A DNA stretch of 64,000 nucleotides, taken from the NCBI RefSeq assembly GCF_024198215.1, contig NZ_JAKCFA010000001.1, forward strand, positions 186,001 to 250,000, read 5' to 3'. Shown piece by piece: positions 9,550 through 16,803 of this stretch (positions within the stretch are counted from its first letter, which is position 1; each line of letters opens with the position of its first letter). The position numbers were made by a program, and so were the translations under genes. Under the pieces are notes generated by a model. The model was not told where the DNA came from, made no database searches, and was given only the letters and a program-made list of their open reading frames with translations. The stretch is from Myxococcus qinghaiensis (GTDB taxonomy: Bacteria > Myxococcota > Myxococcia > Myxococcales > Myxococcaceae).

Positions 9550-10238
9550 GTTCCACAGCTCGCGGGCTGCGCGGACAGGAGGTCATCGATGAGCCCCTTT
9601 GTCTCCCTGAGCTTCTTCAGGTCGGGGTCATTCTTGAGTTCATTCGGGTCCTGCAGCCCCGCGTGCCAGGCCTGCCGCACCAGGGCCGCAGCCTCGGCGA
9701 GATCGCCTTGCTGAACACGGATGACCGCCAGATTGTAGAGCGCTCCCGACAGCAGCGGTGAGCGCTTGAGCACCGCACGGAGCATTCTCTCCGCGACCGC
9801 GAAGCGCTTCGCCTGGATGCGAAGTCCCGCCCTTGCGCTCTCGACGAGGTCCCGGTCCGCCCCTGCCTTCGCCGCGCGGTCCAGTGACTGCTCCGCCGCT
9901 CCAAGCTTCTCGGCGGCGCTCTGCGCGAGGGCGAGCGCCAGGTGCCGGTCTGCTTCCTCCTCGCGGCTGCTCGAGGTCTCCAGTGCCTGGAGAATCCCGA
10001 TGGCCTCCTCACCCCTCCTGAGCTGAATGAGCAGACGTGCCTTGAGCAGCTTCCCATTTCGGGACTCCTGCTCGGCGGAGGGGGACTTCACGAGGATGTT
10101 CAGCGCGACCTGATACAGACAGTGGTCCGCAGCCATCTCCGCCAGCGAGAGTGACTCCCGAGGCGCCTCGTTGGTGGCAAGCAATGTCGCGACGACAACG
10201 AGGAGCACCGTGGGCATGGGCGCATCTTGCCGCCACAT
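9543..10238 (-). CDS. Exported TPR-repeat protein
   Basis: This encodes 231 residues. A hydrophobic segment at residues 8-22 is a signal peptide or anchor; the start could also be the ATG at 10217. From about residue 35 the protein is alpha-helical with degenerate tetratricopeptide repeats (ALNILVKSP, GEEAIGILQALE, AEKLGAAEQSLDRAA, SGALYNLAVIRVQQGDLAEAAALVRQA). TPR domains mediate protein contacts in the periplasm or at the membrane; the partner is unknown. The gene is 21 bases from the next upstream gene on the same strand (coiled-coil protein, stop at 10260), so the two may form a transcription unit. Confidence 0.75.
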   Translation of the reverse strand: MWRQDAPMPTVLLVVVATLLATNEAPRESLSLAEMAADHCLYQVALNILVKSPSAEQESRNGKLLKARLLIQLRRGEEAIGILQALETSSSREEEADRHLALALAQSAAEKLGAAEQSLDRAAKAGADRDLVESARAGLRIQAKRFAVAERMLRAVLKRSPLLSGALYNLAVIRVQQGDLAEAAALVRQAWHAGLQDPNELKNDPDLKKLRETKGLIDDLLSAQPASCGTY

Positions 10239-10259
10239 GCCCGCGCTCCCAACCTCAGA

Positions 10260-11015
10260 CTACGGATCCTGAGACCGACCCTCACGAGGTCCACGGGGCC
10301 GGGAGTTCATCTGCTCCTCGCGCCGCATGATGTTGTACTTGGCCCGCTGCTCCTCATCGAGCAGGGCCTTCATCGCCTGGTCCGTCTCCTCGCGCTGCGT
10401 GCGCAAGGCCTGACGAATCTCACGCGGGTTCTTCGCGCCGGTGCGCACCTCCTCGAACAGGGCGTTGCGCGTGGTCTCCTCTGCCTCCAGTCGGCGCGTC
10501 AGCTCCTGCTCCTGCGAGTAGTTCAGCTTCGCCTCGGACACGAGCCGCTTGATTCGCTCCGTGCGCTGCTCCGTCGAGCGGACCTGCGCCTGCATCCACT
10601 CCTCCTGCCGCGAGCGGAACTGCTCGGTGCGCATCTCCTCCTGCACCGAACGCATCGCGTCCTTCAGCGCCTCGCGGCCACCCTCCGAGCTCAGCGTCTC
10701 CCCGGTCATCAGCCCCCGCACCTCCGCGCGGAGTTGATCCAACTCCGCCGTCAGCGCGGGCGCCGCGCCACCCCCGTCGCCTCCCGTCCCCGCCGGCCGC
10801 CGCTCCACCTCCATCAGGCGCCGGGACAGGCTCAGCGTGGTGTCCTCCAGCGCCTGGATGCGCCGCTCCAGGCCTTCCTGGCTGGCGGGCAGGGCGGCCA
10901 CGGGCTCGGGCTGCTCGGAGGCGGAAGGCGCCTCGGTACGCCCTGGGGCCCAGAGGGCCACCGCGAGCGCGGCCGAGGCGAGGACGAAGGACACAGGGCC
11001 AAGGAGCTTGTTCAT
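10260..11015 (-). CDS. Membrane-anchored coiled-coil protein
   Basis: This encodes 251 residues. The ATG at 11015 is preferred because GGAG lies 5-6 bases upstream and the N-terminus then begins directly with a transmembrane anchor (residues 4-24). Residues about 45-75 and 95-250 are predicted coiled coil, rich in Glu, Arg and Gln, with regular heptads. The C-terminal half (repeated EEQ, RREE and L-x-x-E-x-x patterns) resembles the Spy/CpxP-type helical fold, but the LTxxQ signature is absent, so this is only a resemblance. It probably faces the periplasm. It is transcribed toward the TPR gene. Confidence 0.7.
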   Translation of the reverse strand: MNKLLGPVSFVLASAALAVALWAPGRTEAPSASEQPEPVAALPASQEGLERRIQALEDTTLSLSRRLMEVERRPAGTGGDGGGAAPALTAELDQLRAEVRGLMTGETLSSEGGREALKDAMRSVQEEMRTEQFRSRQEEWMQAQVRSTEQRTERIKRLVSEAKLNYSQEQELTRRLEAEETTRNALFEEVRTGAKNPREIRQALRTQREETDQAMKALLDEEQRAKYNIMRREEQMNSRPRGPREGRSQDP

Positions 11016-11148
11016 GACTTCTCCGACGGGGGCAGGGACGTCGTATTCCATACCCCGCCCGCCGCCCGTGCTCCACCCCGGTGTGGGCCCCAGGCCACCC
11101 ACCGGTACGGGCCCTCGCGCGGCTCCTCGCCCCGCGCGAGGGCTCGTC

Positions 11149-11352
11149 TCAGCCTTGCTGCGCGGCCCCGGCCGGCGCGTCCATGTCGATGGGGCCCTGG
11201 TCAGGTCCCATCTTCAGGGCGCACGCATCACACATCCAGAAGCGGACGATCATCCCGTTCTCGCCCGTGGACGTGTAGGTGGAGCCAATCACCTCGCCCC
11301 CCTCGGTCTTCTTGCAGGAGAGGCAGGTGTGCGTCGGGTTGCTCTGCGTCAT
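11149..11352 (-). CDS. Small zinc-ribbon protein
   Basis: This encodes 67 residues from an ATG at 11352 with GAGG 7 bases upstream. Two CxxC pairs (TCLSCKK near residue 10 and MCDACAL near residue 41) form a treble-clef or zinc-ribbon-like metal site. No signal peptide is present, so it is probably cytoplasmic. The short length and lack of other motifs prevent a functional call. Confidence 0.65.
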   Translation of the reverse strand: MTQSNPTHTCLSCKKTEGGEVIGSTYTSTGENGMIVRFWMCDACALKMGPDQGPIDMDAPAGAAQQG

Positions 11353-11437
11353 CACGAAACCTCGGGGTGTGGAAACGCAACGGACCGGCACCCAGGGAGT
11401 GTCGGTCCGCGCTCAAGCCTACTTCACTCCCGCCACA

Positions 11438-12895
11438 TCAGCCGATGGCCATCTGATAGCCACCGTTGGGGTTGGAGCTCAGGAAGTGCCGCATCTGCTC
11501 CGGCGTGATCGTCTTCACATTGGCATCGGCCGGGTCCCGGACGATGAAGTTGCCCTTCGAGTCCATGCCGGCCACCGTGACGTAGTGGCCGGACGTGCGG
11601 CCCTCGTTCTGGTGCGGAGGCATGGCGTGGTAGTCGCCGTTGGCCACCACCAGCTTGCCCGCCTTGAGCTGCTCGGTAATCCACTCCACGTTGGCGCCGG
11701 GGCCCTTCGTCACGGCGTTCTTGCCCATCGCCTTCGCCATGGACGCGATGCCGTTGACGCCCGTGCCGTTGGACGACGTGCCGCCAATCTTGCCCAGGTG
11801 GTTGATGAGCTGCGCGTCCGTCATGTCCTTCCCATAGCCGAAGGCGCGCGCAATCTGCGCCATCGACGTGGGGCCGCAGTTCGCCGGGCCATTCGTGTAC
11901 GCGCCGTTCTTCCCGGCCGGGTTGTACTGGCTGATCTGCGGAACCTTGCTCGGGTCCACGCGGCCGTCACCCGTGACAGGCGCGGCGCCGTCCGTGGCCT
12001 GCGGGCCCGTGGGCTTGGGATTGAGGTCCACCGGCCCCGGCTTGTTCGTGCCCGGCGTGTACGTGCTCTGATCCTTGCCCGCGACACCCGGCAGCTTCAG
12101 CGAGTCACCCGCGAGGATGAGGTTGGGGTTGGTGATCTTCGGGTTCATCTCGCGAATCTGGTTGATGACATCCCAGTGCGAGCCCTGCATGCCCTGGCTC
12201 TTGAGCTTCGAGGCGATGCCCCAGAGCGTGTCACCCTTCTTGATTTGATAATCCGACTCACCCACCGGCTTGCGCGGGTCCGCCTGGTTCGGCGCCACAC
12301 CCGGCTTCGCGCCCGGCGTGTTGTTGCCACCCGGCGTGTTGTTGCCGCCCGTCACCGTGCTGTCGGGCACGTTGGTGTTCGTCCCGCTCGGCGTCTTGCC
12401 GCCGGGGAACAGGCTGTTCATGTGGTTCTGGATCTTGCTCTGGTAGTCGTAGCCCCGAGCGTCGTTCATGTTGCCCGCGCCCCGGTGCCACTCGCGCGCG
12501 GCGGCCAGGCTGCTGCCGTGCTTCTTCGTCAAATCGCCAATCGTCTTGGCGAGGAACTCCATCTGCTTCTCGGGCGGAATCGTCTGCGCGTTCGCCCCGC
12601 GGCCCACCTGCATGCCGGACCACTTCTCGAACGAGGGCAGCAGGCCGTTGTCATCCAGGCCGATGAGCCCGTGGCCCGTGCCGTCGCGGTGCACGCCGTG
12701 GTTCTTGAACGACGACTCCTGCGCGACGATGCCCGCCAGGACCTTCGGGTCCGCGCCGTACTTCTGCGCGTACTTCTCGATGTACGGCCAGAGCTGCTGG
12801 AGGTTCAGCTGCGCGTCTCGGCCCTGGGGCAGACCCGCGGCTTGCGCCGAGGTGGGCGAGTACGTCTGCTGTCGACCTTCAATGCGGGGGGACAT
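11438..12895 (-). CDS. Transglycosylase-like / LysM / C39-like cysteine peptidase fusion
   Basis: This is a 485-residue protein with three domains. Residues 30-165 look like a lysozyme-fold transglycosylase: VAQESSF with Glu60 as the probable acid, then GLIGL and AREWHRGAGN. Residues 166-212 are a Gly/Asn/Pro/Thr linker. Residues 215-269 are a LysM peptidoglycan-binding domain (DYQIKKGDTLWGIASKL). Residues 335-485 match the papain-like C39 family: NCGPTSM with Cys340, His437 in GHYVTVAG, and Asp454 in FIVRDP. No signal peptide is visible, which is odd for cell-wall enzymes; export by a non-Sec route or by lysis is possible. C39 domains cleave at double-Gly sites or act as wall peptidases; the substrate here is unknown. 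A strong inverted repeat lies just upstream (12919-12980). Confidence 0.8.
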   Translation of the reverse strand: MSPRIEGRQQTYSPTSAQAAGLPQGRDAQLNLQQLWPYIEKYAQKYGADPKVLAGIVAQESSFKNHGVHRDGTGHGLIGLDDNGLLPSFEKWSGMQVGRGANAQTIPPEKQMEFLAKTIGDLTKKHGSSLAAAREWHRGAGNMNDARGYDYQSKIQNHMNSLFPGGKTPSGTNTNVPDSTVTGGNNTPGGNNTPGAKPGVAPNQADPRKPVGESDYQIKKGDTLWGIASKLKSQGMQGSHWDVINQIREMNPKITNPNLILAGDSLKLPGVAGKDQSTYTPGTNKPGPVDLNPKPTGPQATDGAAPVTGDGRVDPSKVPQISQYNPAGKNGAYTNGPANCGPTSMAQIARAFGYGKDMTDAQLINHLGKIGGTSSNGTGVNGIASMAKAMGKNAVTKGPGANVEWITEQLKAGKLVVANGDYHAMPPHQNEGRTSGHYVTVAGMDSKGNFIVRDPADANVKTITPEQMRHFLSSNPNGGYQMAIG

Positions 12896-12918
12896 GGGCG
12901 CTCCGCGATTTAGAAAGA

Positions 12919-12980
12919 GGGGTGTGGGAACAACTGATGTCCGGATTGTCGGACGATGAGAATCAGAGTTGCCACACCCC
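12919..12980. promoter_or_regulatory. Long inverted repeat in a divergent promoter region
   Basis: The 166-base gap between the divergent genes at 12895 and 13062 carries arms GGGGTGTGG (12919-12927) and CCACACCCC (12972-12980). They extend inward as CAACT (12931-12935) and AGTTG (12967-12971) after a 3-base bulge, giving 14 pairs. Inside is a smaller hairpin, GTCCG/CGGAC (12939-12943 and 12950-12954). It could be a shared operator or the leader hairpin of the minus-strand fusion gene. No -35/-10 pair was assigned. Confidence 0.5.
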
Positions 12981-13061
12981 CCACGGATTTGACTGACTTC
13001 CAGGGGGCGCCCCAGCTAGGACTGGCTCGATTTCCAGCGAAGCTCGCACAAGGAGTCGCGA

Positions 13062-14054
13062 ATGAATGCACTGCGTTACGGCCTCGTGACAGGCGCGTCA
13101 TTGTGTCTATGGGCCACCCTTGCCGCCGCGCAGCCTCAGGCCCTCTCCGGCGTCTATGCCAGGGAGGGCGGCACCCTCGTGGTCCTCGAGGGCGACAACC
13201 AGACGCTCGTCCAATACGAGTCAACTTTTCCGCAGGGCAGCGGCATGGGTGAATGTGAATGCACCCTGTCGGTGCGGAAGAAGTCCGCCAAGGATTGGAC
13301 ACTGTCGACTTTTCAACCGGGAGGCACTTGGACGCTGAGCCTGGAATCCGAGCGCCTGGTGTTGAAGGGCCCGGGGACGGGGTGCTGCGGGGCGGGGTGG
13401 TCCGGACAGGACGCCTTCACGCGCACTGCCTCTTCAGCGCTGCTGGCGTGCAAGGTGAAGGCGGCACAGGCCTCGCTGAAGACGGTGGATGGCTCGAACC
13501 AGGCCACGACGGTGGCGTCGGGTGACGCGGTGCAGGTGTACGCGGTGTCGCCGCCGCCGGACGTGGTGCCCGTGCGCGTCCTCCGGGGCAAGCAGACGCT
13601 GGTGGGGCAGCTCCGGTCCTCGGACCTGGACTGCCCGCTCCCCACGGCGGGCGCGGCGACGGCGAGCGCGGAGGGCGTGGACGTGAAGGCGCTCGTGGGC
13701 CGCTGGGTGCAGGTGCGGCGCAAGGGCAAGGGCTACATGATCGAAGAGTGGTGCGGGGCAAACACGCCCTCGGTGACGCTGGCGGCCTCCGGTTCGATTC
13801 TCGTCGACTTCGGCCAGGATGAAATGACCGGCCAGGTGAAGGCCGTGAAGCCAGAGGCCCGCGGCGGCTCGACGCTGCAGGTGGCCTTCCCGGGTGGAGC
13901 CAGTGAGACGCTGAAGTGGACGGTGGCGGATGCGAAGCGGAACGTGATTCACCTGCAGGGCGGGAAGGACTACTTCCGCGAAGGCGCGCTCTACGTGCGT
14001 GACGACGCGCGCAAGGGCATCCCGGTGCAGGCCGAGGTCTGCGAGGAGGAGTAG
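13062..14054 (+). CDS. Exported protein of unknown function
   Basis: This encodes 330 residues from an ATG with AAGGAG upstream. The signal peptide (1-23) ends in LAAAQ. The mature protein is beta-rich and has two similar halves: both start with a GxxxxR/G-x-W-like segment (LSGVYAREGG near residue 29 and LVGRWVQVRRKG near residue 211) and carry Cys pairs (GECECTL near 64 and TGCCGAG near 106). Such halves resemble lipocalin- or DUF-type beta-barrels, but no family is recognised. It is periplasmic or secreted. It is transcribed away from the LysM/C39 gene. Confidence 0.75.
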   Translation: MNALRYGLVTGASLCLWATLAAAQPQALSGVYAREGGTLVVLEGDNQTLVQYESTFPQGSGMGECECTLSVRKKSAKDWTLSTFQPGGTWTLSLESERLVLKGPGTGCCGAGWSGQDAFTRTASSALLACKVKAAQASLKTVDGSNQATTVASGDAVQVYAVSPPPDVVPVRVLRGKQTLVGQLRSSDLDCPLPTAGAATASAEGVDVKALVGRWVQVRRKGKGYMIEEWCGANTPSVTLAASGSILVDFGQDEMTGQVKAVKPEARGGSTLQVAFPGGASETLKWTVADAKRNVIHLQGGKDYFREGALYVRDDARKGIPVQAEVCEEE

Positions 14055-14068
14055 TCCCGACTCGCGAG

Positions 14069-14096
14069 GGACGGGAGGCGAGGGTGCTTCCCGTCC
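14069..14096. terminator. Hairpin between convergent genes
   Basis: An 8-bp stem, GGACGGGA/TCCCGTCC (14069-14076 and 14089-14096), with a 12-base loop lies in the 58-base gap between two convergent genes. There is no T-run, so it would be a weak intrinsic terminator. Confidence 0.4.
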
Positions 14097-14112
14097 ACGC
14101 GAGGCTTGGGCT

Positions 14113-15108
14113 TCAGCCGAGCTTGTACGGCTCCAGCTCCGGCACCTTCTCCAGCAGCAGCGGCGGCGAGTGGAGGTAGGCGGTGCTGCGGCGCTTCTGG
14201 TCGATGTCGTCGTAGACGCGCTGCACCTGCGTGGGCGTCAGGCCCATCACCTGTGCGGCCTCGTCCGTGGACACCGCGTGGTTCTTGGCCCACATCAGCA
14301 AGTCCAGCTGCGAGTAGTGCACGGAGAAGTAGAAGTCCTCCTGCGACTGGGGAAGGCTGAACGTGTCGGTGGTGGGCTCGCCGCTGGTGATTTCGTCGAT
14401 GACGCCCAGGTGCTTCGCCAGGTTGTATGTCTGGGTTTTGTAGAGGCCGGCGATGGGCTTCACGTCCGCGGCGCCGTCGCCCAGCTTCACGAAGAAGCCC
14501 TGGTCATACTCCAGACGGTTGGGCGTGCCCGCCACCGCGAAGTTCAGCCGGTCCGCGTGGAAGTAATCCATCATCTTCCGCGTGCGCTGCTTGAAGTTCG
14601 TCGCGGCGACAATCTGCGTATAGGCCTGGGGAGACAGCCGGAAGCGGCGCTCCTCGCCATTCACTTGCACCACGACGTAGAAGAAGTTCACCGCGTCCGT
14701 GTTCAGCCGGTCGCCGTGCATGACAATCTTCCACTTCATGTCGGGCGTGAACTCCGGGAAGACGGACTGCACTGCCTCGTCGCGCTGCCGGTAGCAGCCG
14801 GCGGCCTCGAGGATGGGGGCGATGTCGTGGAGCTGGTATTTGATTCCCAGCTTCTCGCAGAGCTTGCGGCCCAGCTGCGAGCTCCACCCGCTCGAGTCCT
14901 TCTCCGGCAGGAGGATGCCGAAGACTCGCTCGGGACCCAGTGCCCGCACGGCCAGCGCCGCGACACACGCGGAGTCGATGCCGCCGGAGATGGCCACCAC
15001 GAGGCCGCGCTTGCGCAGCTTCTTCGTCACCGTCTCGCGCAGCCCTTCGGACAGCTCGGTGGCTTTCGCCTCCCAATCCAGTTCCAGCACCTGCTTGGAG
15101 AATTTCAT
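14113..15108 (-). CDS. nadE: NAD synthase-like amidating enzyme
   Basis: This encodes 331 residues from an ATG at 15108 with GAGGGG upstream. The PP-loop SGGIDS (41-46) binds ATP for adenylation of a carboxylate. GTPNRLEYDQGFFVKLGDGA and DVKPIAGLYKT match the NAD synthase signature (GTsNrtE, GDGa.Di.Pi.dLyKT). NadE converts nicotinate-adenine dinucleotide to NAD using ammonia. There is no N-terminal nitrilase domain, and the protein is longer than the usual 250-280 residues of ammonia-dependent NadE. It is the last gene of a seven-gene operon with an acyl-AMP ligase, an acyl carrier protein and an amidotransferase. It may therefore amidate a pathway intermediate rather than supply NAD, which is inference. 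The 22-base gap to the ligase gene supports co-transcription. Confidence 0.8.
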   Translation of the reverse strand: MKFSKQVLELDWEAKATELSEGLRETVTKKLRKRGLVVAISGGIDSACVAALAVRALGPERVFGILLPEKDSSGWSSQLGRKLCEKLGIKYQLHDIAPILEAAGCYRQRDEAVQSVFPEFTPDMKWKIVMHGDRLNTDAVNFFYVVVQVNGEERRFRLSPQAYTQIVAATNFKQRTRKMMDYFHADRLNFAVAGTPNRLEYDQGFFVKLGDGAADVKPIAGLYKTQTYNLAKHLGVIDEITSGEPTTDTFSLPQSQEDFYFSVHYSQLDLLMWAKNHAVSTDEAAQVMGLTPTQVQRVYDDIDQKRRSTAYLHSPPLLLEKVPELEPYKLG

Positions 15109-15130
15109 TTGTGGACCCCTCTCAAACCCT

Positions 15131-16708
15131 TCACGAAGAACCGATCGACGAATATTGAGTGCGCAGCTCCGCCTTGAGCACCTTGCCACTGGGCCCGCGC
15201 GGCAGCGCCTCCACGAACACCACGTGCTTGGGCACCTTGTGCGCCGGCAGCGACTCCCTGCAGAAGCGCCGCAGGTCGTCCTCCTTCACCGCGACGCCTT
15301 CCTGGAGCACCACCACGGCGCACGCCGCCTCGCCACCCAGGGCATCCGGCACGCCCACCACCGCGACCTCTCGCACCGCCGGGTGCCGCGCGAGCTGATG
15401 CTCCATCTCCGCGGGGCTCACCCGGTGGCCCCCCACCTTGAGGATCTCCTTGGCGCGACCCACGAGGAAGATGAAGCCATCCGCGTCCTTCCAGGCCAGG
15501 TCGCCGGTCCAAAGCCAGCCATCCTTGAGGATGGCCGCGGTCTCCTCGGGGTCGCCCAGGTAGCCCGGCGTCACGTTGGCGCCGCGCGCGACCAGGTGGC
15601 CTGTCTCGCCAGTCGGCAGCGCCTTGCCATCCTCGCCCACGACGCGCAGCTCGACGCCGGGAATCGCCACGCCGATGGAACCGGCCTTCTCGGAGGCTCG
15701 AGTGGGCGGCAGGTAGCTGAGTCGCGCGGTGGCCTCTGTCTGGCCATACATGACGTACAGCTCGGCGGGGTAGAGCGCGTCGCGCGTCCACTGAATCGTG
15801 TCCGGGGACATGCCTCCGCCGGCTTGCGTCGCGTAGCGCAGTCGCAGCTTCGACAGCGCCTCCGCGCCGGCTTGTCTGCGCAAGAGCTCGAAGGTGAGCG
15901 GCACGCCCGCGAAGCCGGTGCTCTTCTCGGCGGCCATCGCCTCCAGCACCACCTGCGGATACATGAAGCGCGGGTCCAGGAACACCGAGCCGCCCACGAG
16001 CAGGTGCGTCTGGAGCACGCTCTTGCCGTAGCAGTAGTGCAGGGGGAGCACCAGGTGCGCCCTGTCACGCGAAGTGAGTCCCAGGTACTCGACGATGGAG
16101 CGCGTGTTCGCGGCGATGTTGCCGAAGGTCTGGATGACACCGCGAGGCGTGCCGGTGCTGCCGGACGTGTAGACGATGGATGCGTGGGCTTGCGCGGACG
16201 TCGAGGGCAATGTGTCCAGCGGCGTCACCTTCACGTCCGCGTCGAGCGCTCCGTCCTCTTGCACCCATGTGCACGTTGCAGGTGACAGCGCCTGGAGCAT
16301 CCGCTCCGGTGGTCGCGCGGAGTGGACCACGTACAGGTGGCTCAGGCCCGGCTTGCCCGTCCACTTGCGCGCGTCCTGCCCGAAGATGAAGGCATGTCGT
16401 GCGCCCGTCTGCGCGAGGATGGCGTCGGCCGACGTCGCTCCGGTCTCCCGGTCCAGCTCCACCGCGCAGGCGCCCAGGGACTGCACCGCGAGCGCGGCCA
16501 CCGCGCCAGCCGAGCCCAAGGGCAGGGCGATGAGCACCTTGTCTCCGGGCACGACTCCAGCCGCGTGCAGATGCCCCGCGAGGGAGCGCATCCGCTCGGA
16601 GAGTTGTCGATACGTGAGCCGCGTCCACGGTGAGTCCACGGCAGATGCGTCCGGCGTGCGCTCCGCATGGGCAAGCACCCACGCGGGTGCGGAGTCCGTC
16701 GCGCTCAT
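15131..16708 (-). CDS. Acyl-AMP ligase (ANL superfamily)
   Basis: This encodes 525 residues. The ATG at 16708 overlaps a TGA in ATGA form. Residues 181-189 hold the AMP-binding P-loop TSGSTGTPRG. YGQTEATARL is motif A5 and GWLWTGDLAWKD is A7. Lys509 in GPSGKVLKAEL is the catalytic Lys. These enzymes activate a carboxylic acid as acyl-AMP and pass it to CoA or a phosphopantetheine arm. The neighbouring stand-alone carrier protein (18781-19035) is the likely acceptor. The substrate cannot be read from sequence. Two near-identical 51-base copies lie at the junction with the upstream gene, so the first residues MSATDxAPAWV are encoded twice, 86 bases apart; only the downstream copy is in frame with the enzyme. 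Confidence 0.85.
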   Translation of the reverse strand: MSATDSAPAWVLAHAERTPDASAVDSPWTRLTYRQLSERMRSLAGHLHAAGVVPGDKVLIALPLGSAGAVAALAVQSLGACAVELDRETGATSADAILAQTGARHAFIFGQDARKWTGKPGLSHLYVVHSARPPERMLQALSPATCTWVQEDGALDADVKVTPLDTLPSTSAQAHASIVYTSGSTGTPRGVIQTFGNIAANTRSIVEYLGLTSRDRAHLVLPLHYCYGKSVLQTHLLVGGSVFLDPRFMYPQVVLEAMAAEKSTGFAGVPLTFELLRRQAGAEALSKLRLRYATQAGGGMSPDTIQWTRDALYPAELYVMYGQTEATARLSYLPPTRASEKAGSIGVAIPGVELRVVGEDGKALPTGETGHLVARGANVTPGYLGDPEETAAILKDGWLWTGDLAWKDADGFIFLVGRAKEILKVGGHRVSPAEMEHQLARHPAVREVAVVGVPDALGGEAACAVVVLQEGVAVKEDDLRRFCRESLPAHKVPKHVVFVEALPRGPSGKVLKAELRTQYSSIGSS

Positions 16709-16803
16709 GCGGCCTCCCGTCCCAGGGAAGGAGCGGCTGTCGGGTGCCCGGAATGGCCAGACACCCACGCGGGTGCGAAGTCCGTCGCGCTCATGCGGCC
16801 TCC
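16667..16803. repeat. Tandem duplication of a gene junction (two 51-bp copies, 86-bp period)
   Basis: Copies at 16667-16717 and 16753-16803 match at 47 of 51 bases. Each spans the last codons of the amidotransferase gene (EAA then TGA) overlapping the first codons of the ligase gene (ATG AGC GCG ACG GAC). The minus-strand result is a 29-codon mini-frame that starts in the ATGA at 16794 and ends in a second ATGA at 16708. The 86-base spacing is not a multiple of three. Confidence 0.85.
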
